A stretch of 8,067 nt of DNA from Phycisphaerales bacterium (GTDB lineage: Bacteria; Planctomycetota; Phycisphaerae; Phycisphaerales; UBA1924), in the NCBI GenBank assembly GCA_019747615.1, contig JAIEQQ010000220.1, positions 1 to 8,067 on the forward strand. Direction: 5' to 3'. Within the stretch, counting starts at the first letter, position 1, and the number at the start of each line of letters is the position of its first letter. Made by a program: the position numbers and the translations under genes. This document shows positions 1-6,400 of this stretch, piece after piece. The notes beneath the pieces were generated by a model that was given only the letters and a program-made list of their open reading frames with translations, was not told the origin of the DNA and searched no databases.

Positions 1-39
1 TATTTTTTAAACACCCTGAACGAGTATTCAAGCGCCCTA

Positions 40-141
40 GCGCGCCCCCCGCCCCCCCCGGCCCCGCCCGCCCCGGCCCCCCCCCCCGGCGGCGGGCGCG
101 GCGGGGGTGGGGGTGGGGGGGGTGGGCTGGGGGGGGGCGGG
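40..141. repeat. A-free C-rich then G-rich tract
   Basis: There is no A from 40 to 141 and no T from 40 to 107. C runs fill 45-87, the longest being 11 C at 77-87. G runs then fill 103-141 (5, 5, 8, 3, 9 and 3 G, broken by single T or C bases or a CT pair). The C half is roughly complementary to the G half, so a long imperfect hairpin is possible. Each half also has enough runs for a G-quadruplex, on the minus strand for the first half and the plus strand for the second. It could be a natural structure or a sequencing or assembly artefact near a contig end. Confidence 0.8.
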
Positions 142-150
142 ACGCGGGGA

Positions 151-188
151 GGCAAATGGCAAAGTTGCAAATTTGCAAATGGCAAATT
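151..188. repeat. TTGCAAAT / GGCAAAT short repeat
   Basis: An AT-rich island in very GC-rich DNA contains GGCAAAT three times (151, 180 by overlap, and the GGCAAAG variant at 158) around the self-complementary stretch TTGCAAATTTGCAA. It looks like a short dispersed intergenic repeat rather than a promoter, but only one copy is visible here. Confidence 0.5.
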
Positions 189-307
189 CGGAAGGGGTAG
201 AGGCGTGGTCGAAGGCTACATTGCTCTGTGCGGCAGCGGACGTGGACTTCGCGAAGACACGACCGCCGCTGTGGATGGTGCGGCGTCCGGTCGGCGGGCG
301 TGGGTGT

Positions 308-311
308 GGAG
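308..311 (+). promoter_or_regulatory. Ribosome binding site supporting start at 319
   Basis: GGAG lies seven bases before the ATG at 319. No comparable motif precedes the in-frame GTG at 205. This decides the start chosen for the membrane protein. Confidence 0.5.
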
Positions 312-318
312 CTTTGGG

Positions 319-1044
319 ATGACCTTGGGATTGCGGGGCGAGGTCGATCGTGCCGTGGCGCGGCGGGATGTTTCGCTGCGGCGGGCGACGCAGGCGGCGA
401 CGATTTCGGCGCGGTGGATCGGCGTGAGCCTGATCACGCTCATTGCGGTGATCTACGTGGTTGATCGATTCATCTTTCAACGCGGCGAGTTCACGATGTC
501 GCTTGCGCCTTTTGTTCTCGGCTCTCTCACGCCGTGGGTGGTGCGGATGGGGTTCTATTTCTTCGGCGCGCGACGGCGCCGGTGGCGGCATCACGATGTG
601 CGGTGTTTCGCGGTCAGCATACTGCTGTTCTGCATGAGCGCGATTATCGTGTGTGCGTTCTCGCTGAACCTGCCGCCGGGCGCGCTTGAAGTCGGGGCCG
701 GGTATCTGATCGCGCAGCTTGCGTTCGTCACGTGGAGCAACGTCATGGTGCTGTCGCTGGTGTATCCGTGGCTGCTGGCGGCGCGGTCGCGACCGCGCGA
801 GTCGGCGGTTGGGCTGTTGCTGGGCGTGATCTTGTTGAATGCTGTGATGTCACTTGGGTGTCTGGCGATTCAGGTGCGCTCGCCGGGTCCCAAGCTCATG
901 TCGACGACGCCATTGCTGTTTTGGATAACGATTGTGGTGATGACGATGCCCGCGTGGGTGCGCTACGCAAAGCCGCGGCGAGAAGGGGTGTTCGCGCGGG
1001 TGAGCGGCGCGCTGGCGGAGCGAGTTGGGAGGAGTGCGGGGTGA
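319..1044 (+). CDS. Multi-pass integral membrane protein, family unknown
   Basis: This is a 241-residue inner-membrane protein that I do not recognise. About six hydrophobic segments are visible, near residues 34-53, 61-82, 97-116, 124-154, 162-184 and 198-217. A basic loop (about 84-92, several Arg and His) lies between the second and third, and the C-terminal tail is Arg-rich, which suggests cytoplasmic positions for both. The N-terminal 30 residues are polar and charged. No catalytic motif, transporter signature or cysteine cluster stands out. The ATG at 319 is preferred because GGAG lies seven bases upstream; a GTG at 205 would add 38 residues of low-quality sequence. The gene stands alone and converges on the minus-strand gene ending at 1106, with 61 bases between them. 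Membrane location is well supported; function is not. Confidence 0.72.
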   Translation: MTLGLRGEVDRAVARRDVSLRRATQAATISARWIGVSLITLIAVIYVVDRFIFQRGEFTMSLAPFVLGSLTPWVVRMGFYFFGARRRRWRHHDVRCFAVSILLFCMSAIIVCAFSLNLPPGALEVGAGYLIAQLAFVTWSNVMVLSLVYPWLLAARSRPRESAVGLLLGVILLNAVMSLGCLAIQVRSPGPKLMSTTPLLFWITIVVMTMPAWVRYAKPRREGVFARVSGALAERVGRSAG

Positions 1045-1105
1045 GTGGTGCGATGGGCGGGTGGGAAGCGGTCTAGGGGTTGATGGCGCGGCGCCACGGT
1101 CATGC

Positions 1106-1456
1106 TCAGAAATCGTCGAACCACTGACACCAGAGCTGCGGCGGGTCGAAGTCTGGCGCAAGGCCCGAACGCGAGATCTTGTCGCTCGCGGCGTCGCATC
1201 GAGCGATGAGGTCATTCGGCAAGACACCAATGACGTCGCTATGTTCTGGTCCGAGGTGCGCGATGATGTCGCCGAAATAGAGAACATACGCGTCACGCTG
1301 GGCGTCATTGACACGGTCCCACCAATGGCGCAGGCCGGCGGCATTGGCCTTCTGCACCCACGGGTGCCGTCTGAGTTCGAGAGATTCGAAGCCCTCGAAG
1401 TCGTCCCCGAAGAGTCTGCGGACTCCAAAGATGACCATGCTCGACGGGGCGCTCAT
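1106..1456 (-). CDS. Small hypothetical protein, 116 aa
   Basis: A 116-residue acidic, probably cytoplasmic protein whose family I do not recognise. It has normal protein-like composition, unlike the Pro/Arg-rich shadow frames nearby: a hydrophobic start (MVIFGVRRLFG), an aromatic centre (HWWDRV, then YVLYFGDIIAHLG) and an acidic, aromatic tail ending QWFDDF. No signal peptide or membrane segment is seen. The frame continues open upstream to 2269, but that extension overlaps two better genes and reads as low-complexity, so I start at the ATG at 1456. A second ATG at 1438 would remove six residues and begins exactly at the hydrophobic segment; neither has a clear ribosome binding site. It is divergent from the CPCC gene, with 83 bases between them. 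It could be a small immunity-like or regulatory protein, but nothing in the sequence shows this. Confidence 0.6.
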   Translation of the reverse strand: MSAPSSMVIFGVRRLFGDDFEGFESLELRRHPWVQKANAAGLRHWWDRVNDAQRDAYVLYFGDIIAHLGPEHSDVIGVLPNDLIARCDAASDKISRSGLAPDFDPPQLWCQWFDDF

Positions 1457-1539
1457 GAGTTGAGTGTAACCGCGGCGGGCGTGGCGTAGACGCGGCTGGG
1501 ATGTGCTCGGCGGCCCTGTCGAAGACTTAGGATGAGACG

Positions 1540-1752
1540 ATGAGCGAGACAACGGAGTCCGAAGCGCTTCACCCGTGTCCGTGCTGCGGATCGCTGGTGA
1601 TCTCATCGCCGGGTGAGTTTGAGATCTGCGATATCTGTTGGTGGGAGGATGATCCTGTTCAGGCCGCGAATCCAGATGCCGCGGGCGGTGCGAATGAGTT
1701 GAGCCTGAACGAAGCGAGAATGCGGTGGAGAGCGTCGAGGCCGGAGGCGTGA
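1540..1752 (+). CDS. CPCC-type cysteine-rich mini-protein
   Basis: This 70-residue protein matches the Cys-rich CPCC family (Pfam Cys_rich_CPCC). The N-terminal HPCPCCG motif carries Cys13, Cys15 and Cys16. Next comes the paired motif CDICWWEDDPVQ with Cys30 and Cys33, then the typical ending GGANELSLNEAR (about residues 49-60). The spacing suggests a small zinc-ribbon-like fold binding one metal ion, though this is inferred from the cysteines. The family is usually of unknown function and often found as stand-alone small genes, as here. The start is well supported: AGGA at 1529-1532 lies seven bases before the ATG. The length is at the short end but complete for the family. The gene lies 83 bases from the divergent upstream gene and is followed by a repeat-containing gap, so it is probably a single-gene unit. 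Confidence 0.88.
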   Translation: MSETTESEALHPCPCCGSLVISSPGEFEICDICWWEDDPVQAANPDAAGGANELSLNEARMRWRASRPEA

Positions 1753-1865
1753 AGTCAGCGATGACAATGTCGTCGATTGTTTGATTCGTGACAGCAGACG
1801 GATGTTTGGTCGCGGAACTCGGGCTGAGGGGGATGGTGGGCGGTGGCGAACATTTTGTGATGGTT

Positions 1866-1906
1866 GGGGAAGGCATCGAGGCAGGGGGCATCGAGGCATC
1901 GAGTGG
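1866..1906. repeat. GGCATCGAGG-type repeat, copy 1
   Basis: Three GGCATCGAG units are spaced irregularly, preceded by TGGGGAA. A second copy with the same lead-in lies at 6801-6840. Both copies are in gaps between genes. This one sits directly beside the palindromic repeat at 1908-1926. Confidence 0.75.
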
Positions 1907-1907
1907 A

Positions 1908-1926
1908 GGCAGGCGGGACGCCTGCC
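1908..1926. repeat. Palindromic GGCAGGCG repeat, intergenic copy
   Basis: GGCAGGCG and CGCCTGCC form a perfect 8-base inverted repeat around GGA. The same element occurs three times in frame inside ileS. Here it is noncoding and lies 24 bases past the stop of the minus-strand protease, where the hairpin could help end transcription. There is no T run, so it is not a classical intrinsic terminator. Downstream bases CACGGGG also match the ileS copies. Confidence 0.8.
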
Positions 1927-1950
1927 CACGGGGAGTCGCTCGCTTCGTGA

Positions 1951-2682
1951 TCACTTGCGATTCAGGAACTTCGTCAGTTCGCTCGCCGGGATGACAAACG
2001 AGATGTTCTCCAGGCCGGGGCCGACGAGTTTGGAGGAGACGGTGCCGATCCAGTTGCCGTCTTGGTCGAAAGCGGGGCCGCCGGAGTTGCCGGGGGAGAC
2101 CGCGGCGGTGATTTGGATGAGTTGGCTGGCTTGGACTTCGCCGCTGGCGCGTTGGCCGGAGACGATGCCCTGGGTGAGGGTCCAGCCGAGGCCGGCGGGG
2201 TGGCCGATGACGTAAACCGTGCTGCCGACGACGGGGAGCTTGGCGGTTGAGGGCTGGATGCCGGACCATTTGACGTCGGTGGCGGTGGTGGTGAGCAGCG
2301 CGAGGTCGATGGCCTTATCGCGGCGGACAACGGCGGCGCGGGCGGTGGTGCCCTTGTGTGTTTCGATGGTGACGGTCTCGGCATCGCCGACGACGTGAGC
2401 GTTGGTGAGGACGGTGCCCTGATCATCGAGGACGACGCCGGTGCCCAGGCCGGTCTCGGTGCGGATGCGGACGACGCAGCCGCGGCGGAGTTCGTAGATG
2501 TTGCAGACGGGACAGTTACCTGGCGTTTCGGCGATCACGTGGACGTTGCCGGGGCGGATGTGGGCGGGGTCCGCGAGCGGGGCCGGATCGGCGTCGGTGG
2601 ATGAGTGGGAGGATGCACAGCCGGCGAGGGCGAGCGGTGCGAGCGTGAGAAGCGCGAGCAACGACGGGCGGCGGGTGATCAT
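1951..2682 (-). CDS. Trypsin-like serine protease, predicted lipoprotein (S1C/HtrA-like, no PDZ)
   Basis: A 243-residue predicted cell-envelope protease. Residues 1-21 form a lipoprotein signal (MITRR, then a Leu/Ala-rich core) ending in the lipobox LAGC, so Cys22 should be lipid-modified. A low-complexity linker follows to about residue 45. The chymotrypsin-fold domain then shows all three catalytic residues in family context: His96 in TNAHVVG, Asp126 in DLALL and Ser200 in SPGNSGGP. The oxyanion-region GNSGG and the GHPAGLG and GIVSG motifs are typical of HtrA/DegP-type S1C proteases. The PDZ domains of HtrA are absent, since the protein ends about 43 residues after the catalytic Ser. A CPVC pair (Cys57, Cys60) and Cys69 precede the domain, which is unusual. 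The ATG at 2682 gives the natural signal peptide, but the ribosome binding site is weak. The protein probably cleaves misfolded or specific envelope proteins; its substrate is unknown. Confidence 0.88.
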   Translation of the reverse strand: MITRRPSLLALLTLAPLALAGCASSHSSTDADPAPLADPAHIRPGNVHVIAETPGNCPVCNIYELRRGCVVRIRTETGLGTGVVLDDQGTVLTNAHVVGDAETVTIETHKGTTARAAVVRRDKAIDLALLTTTATDVKWSGIQPSTAKLPVVGSTVYVIGHPAGLGWTLTQGIVSGQRASGEVQASQLIQITAAVSPGNSGGPAFDQDGNWIGTVSSKLVGPGLENISFVIPASELTKFLNRK

Positions 2683-2714
2683 GGGGTGTCTCGCACTCGG
2701 AGGCTTGGGAGTTG

Positions 2715-2747
2715 GGCGGCAGGGCGAGCGGGATGCCTACCCGACGG
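2715..2747. repeat. Degenerate relative of the GGCAGGCG repeat
   Basis: The stretch GGCAGGGCGAGCGGGATGCC followed by TACCCGACGGG resembles the GGCAGGCGGGACGCCTGCC repeat plus its CCCACGGG tail, with small insertions and substitutions. It lies in the gap between the divergent protease and the gene at 2855. It could be an old decayed copy or chance similarity in GC-rich DNA. Confidence 0.4.
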
Positions 2748-2842
2748 GAGGCTGAAGATGCCGCTGGCAGAGACGGAGAGTACCCGAACGTATCATCCGT
2801 AGTGATGGATGCCGGGAGTGCGGGGGGGTGACTGGCTTTTAT

Positions 2843-2847
2843 GGGGA
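2843..2847 (+). promoter_or_regulatory. Possible ribosome binding site for start at 2855
   Basis: GGGGA lies seven bases before the ATG at 2855. The in-frame GTG at 2828 has only a G run before it. This favours 2855, which also places the basic residues right before the hydrophobic segment. Confidence 0.4.
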
Positions 2848-2854
2848 AAATGCG

Positions 2855-3346
2855 ATGTCGCGGCGTGTGGTGATCACGATTGCGGTGGTGGTTGTGGTGG
2901 TGCTGTCGGGGCTCGGCGCGGTGGGCGTGGTCGCGTGGTCGCGGACGTTTGTGGATGCGCCCGTCTATTCGTTTTGGAGCGGCACGGCGTTGACCAAGAG
3001 CCCGGGGCGCGGGGTTGTGTACGGGCTTGACGCGAGTGACCGGTTTGTGATCATCGTGACGCGAGATGTCTCGACGGTTCGCGCGACTCCCGCGGCACAG
3101 ATGCAACTCATGGTGCGCCGTACCGTGAGCACGATCGGGTTTGAGATGCCGGACACGTTTCTGTATGCGGATCTGGCCGCGGGCGAGTACGACTGGATTC
3201 GCGCCCACGGCATTCCGGCGAGCGTTGAGCGGAAGTTTGTCGAGTTCGCTGAGGAGTTCGACGTGAAACCGCTGCCGCCGGATTCGAGGCTTGGGCCGGG
3301 GATCGCGGTACCGATTGAGGGGTTGATCGGCGTGGGAAGTCCATAG
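2855..3346 (+). CDS. Membrane-anchored hypothetical protein, 163 aa
   Basis: I do not recognise this family. The protein begins MSRR, followed by a strongly hydrophobic Val/Leu/Ala/Gly stretch at about residues 5-28. This is a single N-terminal membrane anchor or an uncleaved signal, so the remaining 135 residues should lie outside the cytoplasm. That part has a beta-like segment (RFVIIVTRDV, about 63-72), an amphipathic region and a Pro-rich end (about 139-153). No catalytic motif is visible, and cysteine is absent from the whole protein. The ATG at 2855 is chosen over a GTG at 2828 because GGGGA precedes it at good spacing and because the anchor then starts at the N-terminus. It is divergent from the lipoprotein protease and lies 141 bases upstream of ileS on the same strand. 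Co-transcription with ileS is possible but not shown. Confidence 0.65.
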   Translation: MSRRVVITIAVVVVVVLSGLGAVGVVAWSRTFVDAPVYSFWSGTALTKSPGRGVVYGLDASDRFVIIVTRDVSTVRATPAAQMQLMVRRTVSTIGFEMPDTFLYADLAAGEYDWIRAHGIPASVERKFVEFAEEFDVKPLPPDSRLGPGIAVPIEGLIGVGSP

Positions 3347-3487
3347 GGTGCGGATGTCAGCGATGGCGCGGCGGAGTGCCGCGGGCTGAACGCCAATCCG
3401 TGTGACACATACCCTGTGCGGGTTGATGGACGCCGGGCGTGCGGTCTGGCGGTGGTAGTTCCTTTTGATGAGATGGCGAGTTGCACC

Positions 3488-6400
3488 ATGAGCGATGAAG
3501 TGAAGCGAAGTGTGGGTGGTGGGGATGCGGGTGCGGGGGCTGGCGGGAAGGCAGGCGGGACGCCCGCCCCACGGGATGCGGATGAGAAGGGGTTGAAGGG
3601 GACGTTGAACCTGCCGCGGACGGGGTTTGCGATGAAGGCGAACCTGGTGCAGAACGAGGCGGGAAGCTTGAAGCGGTGGGGAGGGCTGTATGCCGCGGTG
3701 CGGGCGGCCCGCTCGGGCGCGGCGGAGCGGTTTGTGTTTCATGATGGGCCGCCGTATGCCAACGGAAGCATCCACATCGGGCACTTGATGAACAAGGTGC
3801 TGAAGGATCTGGTGGTGCGCAGCAAGACGATGCAGGGCATCGATTGCCCGTATGTGCCGGGGTGGGATTGCCACGGCCTGCCGATCGAGCACAAGGTGAT
3901 GCAGGAGATGCAGCAGAAGGGCAAGCTGGAGAAGCTCAGCACGCTGAGCGAAGATCAGCGGCGGATGGTGGTGCGGCGCGAGTGCCAGGCGTATGCCGAG
4001 AAGTATGTCAAGCTGCAGAGCGGGCAGATGCAGCGGCTGCTGACACTGGCGGATTATGACGAGCCGTATCTGACGATGAAGCCAGCGTTCGAGGGCGCGA
4101 CGCTGGAGGTGCTCGCGGGTTTGCTTGAACAGGGCCTGGTGTTCCGCGCGCTGAAGCCGGTGCACTGGTCGATCGCGAATCAGACGGCGCTTGCGGAGGC
4201 GGAGTTGGAATACGAGGATCGCACGGATCTGAGCGTGTACGTGGACTTCGAGGCGGAGGACGCTGCGGCGGTGTATGACGCGTTTGGGTTGGTGGAGGAT
4301 GAAGAGGGGGAGGGGGAAGGGGAGTTGAACGCGGAAGGCGCGGAGACCGCGGAGGGACCTGGAGGGGAAGACGAGGGGAAGAGTCGTGTGCGGGTTGGTG
4401 TACGGCCGGGGCAGCGGCCGTGCTTCATGATCTGGACGACGACGCCTTGGACGCTGCCGGCGAACCTGGCGATCGCGGTGAATCCGAAGTTTGAGTACGC
4501 GCTGGTGTGGGTGGATGGAAATGTCACGGTGGTGGCGGTGGAGCTGGTTGAAAAGGTGATGCAGCTTGCGCGCGCTGAAGAGGTGGTGGTGCTCGGGCGG
4601 TGCAGCGGCGAGAAGCTGGTGGGGTTGCGGTATAAGCATCCGTTTGTGGATGTTGGCCGCGGGGAGGGTGTTGGCGCGGCGACGGCCGGGGCCGGCGGGA
4701 AGGCAGGCGGGACGCCTGCCCCACAGCTGGCGGTGTTCACGATCGTCGCGGCGGACTACGTGACTTTGGAGGATGGCACCGGCCTCGTGCACACTGCGCC
4801 GGGGCATGGTGTTGAGGACTACCAGACCGGCCTGCGCGTGGGCCTGCCGATCTATTGCCCGGTGCGTGGCGATGGCACGTATGACGACACGGTGCCCGCG
4901 TGGCTGCGGGCGGCGGGTATTGATGTGTGGAAAGCGAATGGGCTAGTGACCGAGCACCTGCGCAATAGCGGGCACTTGTTCTTTGATCAGTCGTTTGTAC
5001 ACAGCTATCCGCACGATTGGCGCAGCAAGACGCCGGTGATCTTCCGCAGCACGCACCAGTGGTTTGTGGGTGTGAACACGCCGATGAAGCGCGCGGCCGT
5101 CGGTGGTGCCGACACGCTCCGCGGGATGGCGCTTGAGATGACCGAGGCGGGGCGCGAGGGCGCGGTGAAGTTCGTCCCCGAGTGGGGCCGCAACCGCATG
5201 CGCGGCATGCTGGAATCTCGCCCCGATTGGTGCATCTCTCGCCAGCGGGCCTGGGGCCTGCCGATCCCGGCGTTCAAGGTTGTTGATGAGAAGGGCGATG
5301 AACACGTGCTGATGACCGGCGCGAGCGTGCGCGCGGTGGCGAAGGTTGTGCGCGCGATGGGAAGCGACGCGTGGTTCACGCAGACGCCCGAGGTGCTGCT
5401 GAGGGAGTACGACGCAGCGGCAGATCCGGACGCGCCGGCGTTCTTCAAGTCCCTGCTCAGCACTCAGCCCTCATCGCTCAGCACTCTCAACAAGGCGTAT
5501 GACATCCTCGACGTGTGGTTTGAGTCCGGCTCGTCGTGGAACGCGGTGATGCGTGAGCGCAGCGGCGGCAAGGACTTCCCGATCGATCTGTACCTCGAAG
5601 GCTCGGACCAGCATCGCGGCTGGTTCCAGCTTTCGTTGCTGCCGAGCCTCGGCGTCATGGGTCGCCCGGCGTTCAAGACGCTGCTGACCCACGGCTTCAT
5701 GGTCGACAAGTTTGGCCGCAAGATGAGCAAGAGCGAGGGCAACGCCCTTGAGGTCGAAGACCTGCTCAAGACCTACGGCGCGGATGTCGCTCGCTGGTGG
5801 GTCAGCTCGCTGGCGTTTGAGAATGATGTCAAGGTTGATAAGAGTTACTTGGATGTTGCGGGCGAGAGTTATCGTAAGGTGCGCAATACGTTGCGGTTTG
5901 TTCTGAGCAACTTGTTTGACTATGACGCTGAGGTGGCAAGCGGGAAGGCAGGCGGGACGCCTGCCCCACATCAGACCGCGCAGCCTGCCCCACAGAGTCT
6001 CGATGCGTGGGTGCTGGGCGAGCTGGACGCGTTGTCTGTCGCGGTCATCGCGGCGTACAACGCGTACGAGTTCAAGCGGGCCAACGCGTTGCTCTACGAC
6101 TTCTGCAATGACACGCTGAGCGCTCGCTACCTCGCGGCGGTGAAGGACCGGCTGTATTGCGATCGGCCGGATTCGGCGCGTCGCCGGCAGACGCAGGCGG
6201 CGCTGTGGGCGATCGCGCGCACGTTGTGCGGGCTTCTGGCTCCGATCATGCCGCACACAGCGGATGAGGCGTATCGGGCGATGCTGAAGGCGGATGAGGC
6301 GGGCGGCGGCGCGAAGGGTGCGGAAGCCGACGCGGCGTGTGTTCACTTGCAGATGTTTGCGCCGGTGACGGGCGTGAAGGCCGACGCGGCGTGGGCGAAG

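Larger units (their letters stand above)
1..318. other. Left-edge region with no supported gene
   Basis: No gene is called here. The first 39 bases are comparatively AT-rich and could be the end of a neighbouring gene, but they are too short to identify. They are followed by a tract without A (40-141) and a TTGCAAAT-type repeat (151-188). The reading frame of the downstream membrane protein stays open back to position 1, with a possible GTG at 205. The translation upstream of 319 is low-complexity or resembles nothing I recognise, so I treat the open frame as an effect of the GC-only sequence. Confidence 0.6.

Noticed and set aside
205..318. GTG at 205 as start of the membrane protein
   Set aside because: No ribosome binding site is present and the added residues are not protein-like; the ATG at 319 has GGAG at good spacing.
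37..594. 185-residue minus-strand open frame
   Set aside because: It is held open by the A-free tract and the membrane-protein codons and reads as Pro/Arg/Gly-rich sequence.
1084..1096. TGGCGC-G-GCGCCA palindrome between convergent genes as a terminator
   Set aside because: The loop is too small for the full stem, and no T run follows on either strand.
1457..2269. Upstream extension of the minus-strand gene at 1106-1456
   Set aside because: The extension runs through the CPCC gene and the 3' part of the protease and has Pro/Arg/Ser-rich composition; only the last 116 residues look like a protein.
2791..2796. TATCAT as a -10 promoter element for the gene at 2855
   Set aside because: No acceptable -35 element lies at normal spacing, and the distance to the start is not informative.
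2516..4807. 763-residue open frame on the minus strand
   Set aside because: It lies opposite the ileS start and editing domain, overlaps the protease and the gene at 2855, and reads as His/Arg/Pro-rich low-complexity sequence. It is a shadow of GC-rich codon use.
5471..6346. 291-residue minus-strand open frame inside ileS
   Set aside because: Arg-rich shadow of a gene with intact KMSKS and anticodon-binding regions.
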